A stretch of 8,926 nt of DNA from Croceimicrobium sp965658275 (lineage in GTDB: Bacteria; Bacteroidota; Bacteroidia; Flavobacteriales; Schleiferiaceae): positions 1 to 8,926 of the forward strand of contig CBFHRN010000075.1 of assembly GCA_965658275.1 (NCBI GenBank), in the 5' to 3' direction. Of the stretch, positions 1 to 7,493 are shown piece by piece. The notes beneath the pieces are model-generated. The model did no database searches, was not told the DNA's origin, and was given only the letters and a program-made list of their open reading frames with translations. Each line of letters begins with the position of its first letter. The stretch's first letter is position 1. Position numbers and translations under genes: made by a program.

Positions 1-3000
1 CTTACTGCCAATGCCTGTGCCAATGATACCTTAAGTCTCCAAAGCCTTTCTAATTTCAAAGGCAACAGCCTCGACTCCCTGCGGTGGACCGTGTCTTCTT
101 CGGCCGTGCAGATCTTTAACGATACCGCTACGAATACCAGTATCCTCTTCCCCGATAATCAGTCGGGCGTAGATTCTACTTACACGGTTTCTTTGATTGT
201 CTATTCCGTAGATGGTTGTTCGGATACTTTGGATCAAAACATTACCATCTTTAGTCGACCCACCGCCAACTTTAGCATTCCTACCAATGCCTGCGGACCT
301 TTCGTTTTACAGCCCAGCGATAACTCAACCGGACCCGGACTCAGTTACAGCTGGTCGATTAACCCTAGTGTGTCGGGAACCGGATTAAACAGCAATAGCC
401 CCAGCTTTTCCATTCCGATTTCCTTAAGCGATTCCATTGTTTACCGTATAGCATTAAGCATTACCGATGCCAATGGTTGTAGTGACACCACTTCCCAGCT
501 ATTTACTCTCTATCCCAAGCCTGAGGCCAACTTCGTCATCTCGCAGCAAGACAGCTGTGGACCACTTACGGTAAACTTCACCAACCTATCTCGTTCGGGA
601 CAAAGTGGTATGGACAGCATTAACCTGACTTACACCTGGGATTTTGGTAATGGAACTAGCTCCAGTGGGTTCCAACCAGGGGCGGTAACCTACACCAATA
701 CCGGCCTGAATGACAGCACCTATTACCTGCAGCTCATTACCACCAATGCCTTTGGATGTAGTGATACCCTAGTAGACTCCGTGATTGTGAGAGCCGATCC
801 CTTTGCTGACTTTACCGCAACAACCTATTTAGAATGTGCCCCTTTCCTAATCGATACTTCCATCGTGCAATGGGTGGATTACCCCGCCATCAACAGCTCC
901 TATGTTTGGGAAATACTTGATCTCAGCGGAACGCTTTTGGCTTCAGGTAGTGATCCGAATACCATTAATTACACCATTAATTTGCCGGCCGACAGTGTTA
1001 TCCTTCGTCTTATCGCCGTCAGTCCATTCGGCTGTAAAAATGATACGCTCCAAAGAGGCTTCCAAACCATACCCAACCCCGTACCTCAATTCACCATACT
1101 CAATCCAGCAGGCTGTAGCCCCCACTCCCTAAATATTGTAGACAGTTCCTCTGCTGGGGTTACCTATGAATGGTATGTCGACAATCAATTGGTTTCCACA
1201 AGTGCGAACCCCAACATTAGCCTCGCCAATACCGGCCGATTTATAGACTCTGTTTACACCATTAAGCTCATAGTAACTGCTGGAGGCACAGGGTGTAGAG
1301 ACTCTGTAGAACACACCGCGACGGTCTATGCCCTACCTGAAGCCAATTTTAGTGTAAATCCGGTATGTGAGGGAGACAGTCTACTATTTAATGATCTTTC
1401 TACCAGCATCGATACGGTCGTTTCATGGCTCTGGGACTTTGGCGACGGAACGACCGACACCAATCAATTCCCCACCCATACCTACAGCGGCTTCGGTTGG
1501 CAAGCGGTCACCTTAACTGTAAGCGATTCCCGTGGCTGTAGCCATTCCTTTACCGATTCAGTTTTGGTTTACCCCAATCCCATTGCCTTAATTGCCAAAA
1601 GTGGAAATTGTGAACCTCAAAACATCTGTAAAGGCCAATCAGTAAGTCTTCTAGACTCCTCCTTTGTAGACTCACTTGGAGCACCGATCAACAGCTGGTC
1701 ATGGGATGTTGACGGCGATGGCATCATCGACTACAATGTCCAAAACCCTAACCACAATTTCAGTGATACCGGCTCCACTACTGTTACCCTATACGTTCAG
1801 ACCACCTACGGCTGTACCGACAGTATCACCCTTACCTTTAACGTAATCGACCTACCAAGCATCGACTTTGCCTTTGATACCACAGCCGATTGCGGTCCCC
1901 TAACCGTGAATTTGCAAAATAACAGCACAGGGCGGATCGATTTTAGTCAGTGGACGGTATATACCCTAGACAGCTTGGGCAATCGACAAATAATGTTGAG
2001 TGACACCTCTCAATTCTTAAGCACTCCAATCACCCTGCTTCCTAGCTACCGAGCCGACACCACCTATTACTTTGAATTGGCCAGCGGCAATTGCTGTGGA
2101 TCGGATACACTTACCAAAAGCATTCGCCTCAAGCCCCTTCCCGTTGCAGCGATGTTACCTTCGAGCACCGAGGGCTGTACTCCTTTCCCTGTAACCTTCC
2201 AATTAGACGGCTTGGTTAAAGGGGAACCCGATTACCTTATTCTCAATTACGGAGACGGTAGGATCGACACCTTACAACAAAACTTCTTTGTAAACAGCAA
2301 TGGCGATACCGTTTACGTTTGGGGTCAGCAGAACCACACCTTTATTAATACTCTAAATTACGACACCACCTATACCGTAAGCCTTACCGCGGTAAATGAT
2401 TGTGGCGACAGCACCGTAACCATCGACATCTTAGTGCATCCTAATGCGGTGCAAGCCTTCTTTACCGCCAACCCAATAAACGGCTGCGAGGATTTAGATG
2501 TGAACTTCCAAGACTTCTCTTTTGGTGGAACCAACGTTTCTTGGTGCTTTGACTACGATACGCTAAACCAAAGCTGCAACCAACCCGTAGCCCTAGGCAC
2601 CAACTTTACCCATACTTTCACACAAGCGGGTACCTATGTGGTCGCCCAATTTGTGGATGACGGCTGTAGTTACGACACCGCCTACCAAGTGATTACTGTA
2701 TTCCCAGCCCCCCAAGCAGCCTTCAATCACAACAACTTCCTATGTGAGGGTGATACGGTATTCTTTAACGACCAAAGTTTAGCCAATGGCGCCGCTATCA
2801 GCTCCTACGTCTGGGACTTTGGCGATGGCGACAGCTCCTACCTTACCAGCCCTTCGCATGTTTACGACACCGCAGGTGTTTTCCAAGTGAAGCTGCTCAT
2901 TAGCTCGGCCAATGGTTGTAAAGACAGCATTTTCCATACCCTCACTATTTACGATAAACCCGATGTGGACTTTGGCTATTCCAATGCCTGTTTTAACGAA

Positions 3001-4320
3001 CAGCCCATACTCTTCTCCGATAGTACCACTTTATCAAGCGGAAGCATTATCAGCACCCTCTGGGACTTCGGCGACGGCAATACCTCAACCAGTATCAACC
3101 CACTGCATAGCTATGCTGCACCGGGGCTTTACCGCGTGTCATTGATAAAAACCAGTTCGAATGGATGTACCGATTCGGCCTTCTACAACGTCAACGTCTT
3201 CCCCGAACCTACCGCAGCTTTCAGCTACAACCGCCTTAGCCCCGATTCCTGCTCCGTACCTCAGGTGATTGATTTCATTAATCAGAGTCAGAACGCCCAA
3301 GGCTTCCTTTGGGATTTTGATTATGGAAATAACCCAGGTCAGTTTACCTCCACCCTCGTTAACCCGCAGTTCACCTATACGGCCTACGGGGTATATGAGG
3401 TAGCACTGTTCTCCACCAATTCCTTTGGCTGTGCAGACACCATTATTAAAACTATTCAGGTAAGTCCAGTGCCCAATGCAGGCTTTATCACTGACACCTT
3501 AGCGGGATGTGAACCTTTACCCGTAAAATTCACCGACACCAGCACCTACAATTTCAACGGACCCGGAGGGATTAATCAGTGGTTCTGGGATTTTGGAGAT
3601 GGCAATAGCAGTACCCAGATCAATCCAAACCACGTATATCTTAGTGGCGGTAGCTTCCAAACCCGTTTGATCATTACCACCGACGCAGGATGTAGTGATA
3701 CCGTATTGGGGCCAGTCATCGAGGTTTACCCACGACCCATTGCTGACTTCCAAATTGTTGCCTTAAATGCCAGTGAGATTCAGCTCATCAACAACTCATT
3801 GAATACAGATAGCAGCACCCAATACCTCTGGGACTTAGGTGATGGCAGCACTTCCAATGAAGTAGCACCACGTCACCGTTATCGGTTCGATTTAACGCGA
3901 GGAGATGTAGACCTAGAAATCTGCTTGCGCTTGGAGAGCACTTACGGATGTGCCGATTCGCTTTGTATAGATTATAGATTACGATCTTTGCAACTCAATG
4001 TACCCAATGCCTTAACACCCGAGTTGGACGTAGGCTCAGACGCCAATGTATTCCTGCCCAAAGGACATTCTCTGCGCGAATACACTTTGCGTATTTACGA
4101 TAAGTGGGGCAATATCGTTTTTGAAACCAATGTCCTTGATGAAGAAGGTAAGCCTGTTGAAGCTTGGGATGGCACGCATTACATCAATGGAACACCCTTA
4201 CCTATGGGTTCTTATACCTGGAGGATTAATGCGGTTTTCAGCGATGGTACCGTCTGGTTTGGAAAAGAGTATAGGAATGGAACCAAAAAAAATGTAGGTA
4301 GTGTTACGCTTATTCGCTAA
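1..4320 (+). CDS. Giant PKD-repeat surface protein with type B T9SS sorting domain (5' end outside window)
   Basis: Probable cell-surface adhesin or gliding-type protein exported across the outer membrane by the type IX secretion system. The frame is open from base 1 with no stop, so the N terminus and signal peptide lie upstream; 1439 residues are present and the GTG at 91 is internal. Numbered from the window start, WDFG-like PKD motifs begin at W213, W478, W568, W938, W1021, W1104, W1196 and W1277; the one at 568 is the WDxDGDGxxD variant. Units typically end in an [NFYAR]GC[ST]D[TS] motif. Residues 1331-1439 form the CHU_C/TIGR04131-type sorting domain: VPNALTP, then LRIYDKWGNIVFE, WDG, MGSYTW and the terminal VGSVTLIR. 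This domain type is known for SprB-like proteins that depend on a SprF partner, and a PorP/SprF gene follows with a 20-nt overlap. The ligand is unknown. Family and export route are secure; the biological role is inferred. Confidence 0.95.
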   Translation, partial: LTANACANDTLSLQSLSNFKGNSLDSLRWTVSSSAVQIFNDTATNTSILFPDNQSGVDSTYTVSLIVYSVDGCSDTLDQNITIFSRPTANFSIPTNACGPFVLQPSDNSTGPGLSYSWSINPSVSGTGLNSNSPSFSIPISLSDSIVYRIALSITDANGCSDTTSQLFTLYPKPEANFVISQQDSCGPLTVNFTNLSRSGQSGMDSINLTYTWDFGNGTSSSGFQPGAVTYTNTGLNDSTYYLQLITTNAFGCSDTLVDSVIVRADPFADFTATTYLECAPFLIDTSIVQWVDYPAINSSYVWEILDLSGTLLASGSDPNTINYTINLPADSVILRLIAVSPFGCKNDTLQRGFQTIPNPVPQFTILNPAGCSPHSLNIVDSSSAGVTYEWYVDNQLVSTSANPNISLANTGRFIDSVYTIKLIVTAGGTGCRDSVEHTATVYALPEANFSVNPVCEGDSLLFNDLSTSIDTVVSWLWDFGDGTTDTNQFPTHTYSGFGWQAVTLTVSDSRGCSHSFTDSVLVYPNPIALIAKSGNCEPQNICKGQSVSLLDSSFVDSLGAPINSWSWDVDGDGIIDYNVQNPNHNFSDTGSTTVTLYVQTTYGCTDSITLTFNVIDLPSIDFAFDTTADCGPLTVNLQNNSTGRIDFSQWTVYTLDSLGNRQIMLSDTSQFLSTPITLLPSYRADTTYYFELASGNCCGSDTLTKSIRLKPLPVAAMLPSSTEGCTPFPVTFQLDGLVKGEPDYLILNYGDGRIDTLQQNFFVNSNGDTVYVWGQQNHTFINTLNYDTTYTVSLTAVNDCGDSTVTIDILVHPNAVQAFFTANPINGCEDLDVNFQDFSFGGTNVSWCFDYDTLNQSCNQPVALGTNFTHTFTQAGTYVVAQFVDDGCSYDTAYQVITVFPAPQAAFNHNNFLCEGDTVFFNDQSLANGAAISSYVWDFGDGDSSYLTSPSHVYDTAGVFQVKLLISSANGCKDSIFHTLTIYDKPDVDFGYSNACFNEQPILFSDSTTLSSGSIISTLWDFGDGNTSTSINPLHSYAAPGLYRVSLIKTSSNGCTDSAFYNVNVFPEPTAAFSYNRLSPDSCSVPQVIDFINQSQNAQGFLWDFDYGNNPGQFTSTLVNPQFTYTAYGVYEVALFSTNSFGCADTIIKTIQVSPVPNAGFITDTLAGCEPLPVKFTDTSTYNFNGPGGINQWFWDFGDGNSSTQINPNHVYLSGGSFQTRLIITTDAGCSDTVLGPVIEVYPRPIADFQIVALNASEIQLINNSLNTDSSTQYLWDLGDGSTSNEVAPRHRYRFDLTRGDVDLEICLRLESTYGCADSLCIDYRLRSLQLNVPNALTPELDVGSDANVFLPKGHSLREYTLRIYDKWGNIVFETNVLDEEGKPVEAWDGTHYINGTPLPMGSYTWRINAVFSDGTVWFGKEYRNGTKKNVGSVTLIR
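264..3990 (+). repeat. Tandem array of about 14 PKD/Ig-like units
   Basis: Unit starts, taken at the [AP]xF strand before the first Cys or its equivalent, fall near bases 267, 528, 810, 1086, 1344, 1585, 1861, 2146, 2458, 2719, 2968, 3217, 3478 and 3743. The period is about 80-104 residues. Two flavours occur: a CGPLTVNF-like opening and a CEGDSLLF-like opening (copies near 1363 and 2740). Only part of the units keep a canonical WDFGDG; others are diverged. The units are divergent at DNA level, so this is an old duplication rather than a fresh tandem expansion. Confidence 0.85.
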
Positions 4321-5413
4321 AATATCGGGTGCAGCTTTGCTGTTTTTCATGAGCTTCAAATTGAGTGCTCAAGATCCTGTATTTGCCCAATATTACCTAA
4401 ACCAAAACTATCTCAATCCCGCTTTTGCAGGCTTTACCAATGATCTAACTGGAAGCATTAACACCCGAGCGCAGTACTTGCGTATTCCTGGACTTTTAAC
4501 CTCAACTACAGCAAGCTTCAACATCAGCTGTGAGGAAGAAACCCGATTAGGTATTGGAGGGATTCTCTACCACCACGTAGAGGGCGAAGGCTTTTTACAC
4601 ACGCTAAATGCTGCCGTACAAACCTCAGCCAACTTTCCTTTCAAATTCAAATGGGGCTCACGCGCACGAATGAATAAAGGCTTAATATCTGGCGGATTAC
4701 AGGCAGGCATTGGCCAGAAATATTTAAACTGGGATCGGCTTACTTTCTCAGATCAATACTCACCATTTTTAGATGGCATTCAAGGACCCTCCAATGTGGG
4801 GCAACAACAGGCCAGTTCCAATCTGTTTTTAGATGCCGGAGCTGGTATTCGAGCTTCTTTGGAATTTGGCTCAGGAAAACGACCGCAATTCCTGTCCTTG
4901 GGTGCAGCTGCTTTTCATCTGAATCGACCGGTTCAAACCTTTTTAGAGTCACAAATTCCATTGGAGCCTCGCTACTCCTTTTTCACTTTTTATTACTTGG
5001 GAAATGCACGCAAGGGCCGAACGAGAGATTTGCGGTATTGGACAATTGCAGCTTTAGCCGACTATCAACAGGGCTTGCAGTCTCACACACTTTCCCTTTA
5101 TAAGGACGCGAATGAGTACCTTACCATAGGGATAAGCATGAGACGCCAGGAGTTTGTTATGCTAGACCGGAATATTGACGCCGTAATTCCCCATGTCCTC
5201 ATTAATATCCCCGATATACGTGGTGATGATGTTACCATTGGAATTTCCTACGAATGGACGGTTTCTACCCTTGGGGAGGAAAAAACCTTTGGTTCATTAG
5301 AGTTTGGACTAACCTGGCGTTTTGAAGGCACTAATATGTGCAACAGTCGCAGAAAGCTTTGTAAAACCAAAGGCTTCGACATGGGACACGACATGCCCAA
5401 TGTGTATTTTTAA
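4301..5413 (+). CDS. PorP/SprF family type IX secretion outer-membrane protein
   Basis: Outer-membrane beta-barrel protein of the PorP/SprF family, which supports secretion or surface attachment of type B CTD proteins such as SprB. The 370 residues start at GTG 4301. The preceding in-frame codons are ATG TAG, so no earlier start exists, and starting at the internal Met17 would destroy the signal peptide (residues 1-24, ending LSAQ). The mature N terminus DPVFAQYYLNQNYLNPAFAG is the family hallmark; the rest has the alternating pattern of a beta barrel (GLQAGIGQKY, LSLGAAAFHL, VTIGISYEW). The C-terminal tail after GLTWRFEG carries two Cys and is basic, then ends MPNVYF, somewhat longer than typical relatives. 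The start lies inside the last seven codons of the PKD gene, which implies co-transcription and translational coupling, with the PKD protein as likely client. Function beyond the family is inferred. Confidence 0.93.
   Translation: MLRLFAKISGAALLFFMSFKLSAQDPVFAQYYLNQNYLNPAFAGFTNDLTGSINTRAQYLRIPGLLTSTTASFNISCEEETRLGIGGILYHHVEGEGFLHTLNAAVQTSANFPFKFKWGSRARMNKGLISGGLQAGIGQKYLNWDRLTFSDQYSPFLDGIQGPSNVGQQQASSNLFLDAGAGIRASLEFGSGKRPQFLSLGAAAFHLNRPVQTFLESQIPLEPRYSFFTFYYLGNARKGRTRDLRYWTIAALADYQQGLQSHTLSLYKDANEYLTIGISMRRQEFVMLDRNIDAVIPHVLINIPDIRGDDVTIGISYEWTVSTLGEEKTFGSLEFGLTWRFEGTNMCNSRRKLCKTKGFDMGHDMPNVYF
5379..5411 (+). terminator. Possible terminator hairpin inside the 3' end of porP/sprF
   Basis: ACATGGG (5379-5385) can pair with CCCAATGT (5396-5403) with one bulged A and a 10-nt loop, followed by TATTTTT reaching the stop codon. 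It would end the PKD-porP transcript before it enters the convergent nuclease gene. The stem is short and bulged and lies in coding sequence, so this is weak. Confidence 0.3.
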
Positions 5414-6406
5414 TTACTGGTGTTGCCAGCACCTACCATTACTGTTTTTGGTACGCCTGCGACAACGAGACCCCTTCTGTGTTCGAGCCGAACATTGAAC
5501 GGCCTCTGTACTCTTGGATGTTGAGCGGACTTTGGGCGTACTGGGCTGATTTTGATGTTGCCAGCAATATCCATTGGTATTGGTGGTTCTACGTTTACAT
5601 TGAAGACCTTTCTGGGTGGTTCCTTGACACTGTTTAGCTGGAGATTTCGCCTTCCTTTCCGGAGCCTGATAACGCAGCGAGTAATCCCAAAAACCATAGC
5701 GCCCCGCTTCTATTTTTCCCTCCACATCATCTGGAACCCCAGGGAAAAAGTCCAATCCACTCAAGGCCTCCAATCGATCAATGGTCACTTCATAGGAAGC
5801 AAGACTTCCTTGCCCCTTTGCATTGGGCAGCAAAAAAGCAATACTTCTATACTCATCGCCATCCCAATCCAACAGAAGCTTAAAAAAATGGCTCGGTACC
5901 CCAACTCCGGACGAGAGTCTTCCTGAGCCCTCTAAAAACAAGGGACCACTAACTACATAAAGATTCCCATCCTCATAGGCCCAAGCCCGCACTTGCTCTT
6001 CCAACTGCTTCCAAATACCTCGATTAAAACTGGGGTCCTGGGGCGACATATTACTCATGTAGAAACTTTCGGACATCGCCGTTTCAGAAAAAGCCATATC
6101 TGCCGCCGACGCCAAATGTCCACGGTCATAGCCACTGTAAGTATAATCCTTAGGTCCTGCCGACCCAGTACTTACCCATGGATCCGATTTAAAATTATCG
6201 CTTCGACCATAGGTCCCATTTAATTCCTCCCGTGTCAATTCATAAAACACCCAATGAGCCTGCTCTTGCTCCTCATTGTACTCCAAACTATAGGCCGAAT
6301 GATGGATGATGGAAGCATGGGGCAGCGGGTACAAATTTTGGCCCCATAATGTGGTGCTAGAAACGACAAATAACACCAGTGCTATTTTCATTAATATTGA
6401 TTTCAT
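5414..6406 (-). CDS. Secreted DNA/RNA non-specific endonuclease with two C-terminal Cys3His modules
   Basis: Metal-dependent sugar non-specific nuclease of the beta-beta-alpha-Me (NUC1/Serratia nuclease) family, probably exported to scavenge or degrade extracellular nucleic acid. The 330 residues begin with a signal peptide (1-23, ending LWGQ). The catalytic block DRGH is at 94-97 with His97 as expected general base. N128 in FNRGIWKQLE is the expected metal ligand and E136 matches the helix glutamate; the 31-residue His-Asn spacing matches the family. After the domain ends (about 248) a basic linker leads to two copies of C-x9-C-x10-C-x2-H (C260/C270/C281/H284 and C305/C315/C326/H329), resembling small CxxxTxKGxxCxR modules attached to Bacteroidota proteins. 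They may bind zinc and nucleic acid or substrate. Met6 is an alternative start but shortens the signal peptide. Transcribed alone, divergent from the next gene. The nuclease call is strong; the module role is inference. Confidence 0.93.
   Translation of the reverse strand: MKSILMKIALVLFVVSSTTLWGQNLYPLPHASIIHHSAYSLEYNEEQEQAHWVFYELTREELNGTYGRSDNFKSDPWVSTGSAGPKDYTYSGYDRGHLASAADMAFSETAMSESFYMSNMSPQDPSFNRGIWKQLEEQVRAWAYEDGNLYVVSGPLFLEGSGRLSSGVGVPSHFFKLLLDWDGDEYRSIAFLLPNAKGQGSLASYEVTIDRLEALSGLDFFPGVPDDVEGKIEAGRYGFWDYSLRYQAPERKAKSPAKQCQGTTQKGLQCKRRTTNTNGYCWQHQNQPSTPKVRSTSKSTEAVQCSARTQKGSRCRRRTKNSNGRCWQHQ
5420..5629 (-). repeat. Duplicated Cys3His module in the nuclease C terminus
   Basis: Two 25-residue copies (encoded at 5555-5629 and 5420-5494) share identical spacing C-x9-C-x10-C-x2-H, with common TQKG, CxRRT and NG..CWQH elements, separated by a 20-residue Ser/Thr/Lys/Pro-rich linker. 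DNA identity is visible around the TGTTGCCAGCA blocks at their left ends, which indicates a local duplication. Confidence 0.85.
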
Positions 6407-6542
6407 GCGCCCGCCGGTTGATAAGACCTAAAGATAAAGAACATTAATCAGCAACAGCCCATTTTGTAGGTTTAAACAATTCACCGAAATCCCAAAGTTT
6501 CCTTTTTTGCTTATATTTAACTCAATTCAAAAAAATTAAACC
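6407..6542. promoter_or_regulatory. Divergent intergenic region with two weak -7-like elements
   Basis: This 136-bp space must hold the start signals for the leftward nuclease and the rightward small membrane protein. Rightward, TATATTTA at 6512-6519 matches TAnnTTTG at 7 of 8 positions, but no TTTG-type -33 box is visible. Leftward, TATCTTTA (bases 6436-6429) also matches 7 of 8, with a TTG only 15 bp upstream, shorter than usual. Neither is convincing alone. Confidence 0.3.
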
Positions 6543-6737
6543 ATGGATCCTATGCTCGGCCTGGGTCTCGGATTTATTGCCGTCGGGGCGTTTATCTGGG
6601 TCCTACCCTTCCTTATCATTTTACTTTCTTCAAAAACCAGTGGCTCCGAAAAACTGGGATGGCTATTGGCCATGCTCTTTATCAGCTGGTTTGCTTTTAT
6701 TTTTTATCTGCTCTTAGCGCCCCTAAAAAACAAATAA
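6543..6737 (+). CDS. Small two-helix membrane protein, PLDc_N-like
   Basis: A 64-residue inner-membrane protein. Hydrophobic segments lie at about 8-28 and 38-58, joined by a short polar loop (SSKTSGSEKLG), and the protein ends in a basic tail PLKNK. The second helix with its loop (GSEKLGWLLAMLFISWFAF.. then YLLLAP) resembles the phospholipase_D-nuclease N-terminal (PLDc_N) family, which also occurs as stand-alone short proteins. No catalytic residues are present; it may be a membrane anchor or a partner protein, and the substrate is unknown. The ATG at 6543 follows an A-rich leader without a clear Shine-Dalgarno site; a second Met at codon 4 is possible. Divergent from the nuclease and not in an operon with anything visible. 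Coding status is good, family assignment moderate. Confidence 0.72.
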   Translation: MDPMLGLGLGFIAVGAFIWVLPFLIILLSSKTSGSEKLGWLLAMLFISWFAFIFYLLLAPLKNK

Positions 6738-6803
6738 TTCCTGCTTTTGAATGATCGTATTCATTTCTGCATCGACATAGGCTCCTTACGCAAAAAGAAG
6801 GGC

Positions 6804-6820
6804 AAGAGCTATTAGCTCTT
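6804..6820. repeat. Perfect inverted repeat AAGAGCT-ATT-AGCTCTT
   Basis: A 7-bp perfect stem with a 3-nt loop. Read on the minus strand it is followed after a few bases by TTCTTTTT, so it could end leftward transcription from 6821 onward. On the plus strand it is followed by a GC-rich stretch and is not terminator-like. Confidence 0.4.
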
Positions 6821-7009
6821 CGGCAGGGGCCCGCGTAACTATTAGCGGTTTAATGCGGGTAAGGGGAATTTTTCTACTCTACAAGACCCGAATGACCCCG
6901 CATCCTTAAAAAGAGGAGAGGTGGCCTTTGCCCTAGACAAATAAGATCTTTCCGAAACCTAGGGCCTTAGGCTGCTCATTTGGGAAGCCTTTGTTACTAA
7001 TAAATTAAT

Positions 7010-7061
7010 ACCGCCAAGCTCTGGTGATCTGATAACTGCGGAGCATGCACCAACAGGCGGT
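7010..7061. repeat. Nested inverted repeat (two-stem hairpin)
   Basis: ACCGCC (7010-7015) pairs with GGCGGT (7056-7061), and inside it TGGTG (7022-7026) pairs with CACCA (7048-7052). The loop is 21 nt and the internal loop 6/3 nt. A second GGCGGTC follows at 7081-7087. No U-tract follows on either strand. It may be an RNA structure or chance within eroded sequence. Confidence 0.4.
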
Positions 7062-7133
7062 CATCAAGTAGTATGCCTTGGGCGGTCTCCCGATCATCTT
7101 TTCAAATTAAGTGAGCACGTACGAGATGCAGCC

Positions 7134-7493
7134 TCAGTTATCACCATGTCCCGCTGAGCTGAAAACATCCCTCCTCCTAAAAATCACCTGCGAACTATCC
7201 CGATACTCGATACACTCCGCTAAATACTCTTTCCAGGCTACTGCAAAACAAACCATAAGCTCATCCATAACCTCCACACCGAAATCATTAATACCCTCCT
7301 CACGATCATAAAAGACCACGATATCCTCGGGATCTGGGAATTGCATAAGATAGCCAAAGGCACTTGAGTCAAGCTTGATAGTCACCGAATCACGGTTCAT
7401 CATAATGGACTTGAAATCCAGTTCCATCTGCGCTTGGAGATTTAGACCTAAAAGAATGAAGGCTGAAAACAAAATCTTGGCTTTTAAAGTCAT
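7134..7493 (-). CDS. Small exported protein of unknown function
   Basis: Unrecognised 119-residue protein. Residues 1-22 form a clear signal peptide (basic MTLKAK, then a hydrophobic core, ending LQAQ), so the mature protein of about 97 residues acts in the periplasm or outside. It contains an acidic stretch with FPDPEDIVVFYDREEGI, a central MDELMVCFAVAWKEYLAECIEY segment that could be an amphipathic helix with two Cys, and a basic RRRD near the C terminus. There is no lipobox and no T9SS sorting domain. The ATG is preceded 16 nt upstream by the stop of a short open frame (7510-7671), so it might be the second cistron of a leftward unit. The function cannot be inferred from what is visible. 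Confidence 0.65.
   Translation of the reverse strand: MTLKAKILFSAFILLGLNLQAQMELDFKSIMMNRDSVTIKLDSSAFGYLMQFPDPEDIVVFYDREEGINDFGVEVMDELMVCFAVAWKEYLAECIEYRDSSQVIFRRRDVFSSAGHGDN

Larger units (their letters stand above)
6738..7133. other. 396-bp space without a confident gene; possible eroded minus-strand coding sequence
   Basis: No intact gene is seen. On the minus strand, one frame reads 30 open codons (6789-6878, including VTRAPAEELIALALLFA), one TAA at 6786-6788, then 20 codons (including GAYVDAEMNTIIQKQE) to a TAG at 6723-6725. The same frame upstream holds FISNKGFPNEQPKALGFGKI... before further stops, while another frame holds 34 open codons at 7000-7101 (including LLDDRLLVHAPQLSDHQSLA). 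The composition looks protein-like and the interruptions are stops and frame changes, as in a decayed gene. Plus-strand readings are less continuous. Several inverted repeats also occur. Alternatively this is a structured non-coding region; I cannot decide by eye. Confidence 0.4.

Noticed and set aside
1702..1731. DVDGDGIIDY as a dockerin or EF-hand-like calcium site
   Set aside because: It sits exactly where the WDFGDG motif of a PKD unit belongs, and WDxDGDGxxD is a normal PKD variant.
6748..6763. TGAAT-GATCGT-ATTCA hairpin after the small membrane protein
   Set aside because: A 5-bp AT-rich stem with no T-run; too weak to call a terminator.
6738..6942. Plus-strand frame in register with the small membrane protein after its stop (FNAGKGNFSTLQDP...), with two TATTAG interruptions
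   Set aside because: It could suggest stop readthrough, but the first stop is TAA, the extension is not membrane-like, and no start precedes the segments; probably the complement of the minus-strand fragments.
6930..6965. GCCCTAG (6930-6936) / CTAGGGC (6959-6965) inverted repeat
   Set aside because: Seven bp with a 22-nt loop, no T-tract and no flanking structure; within what chance gives in this length.
6963..7157. A 64-codon plus-strand open frame across the nested hairpin
   Set aside because: It has no ATG or GTG near its beginning and overlaps the 3' end of the minus-strand exported-protein gene; the minus reading is at least as protein-like.
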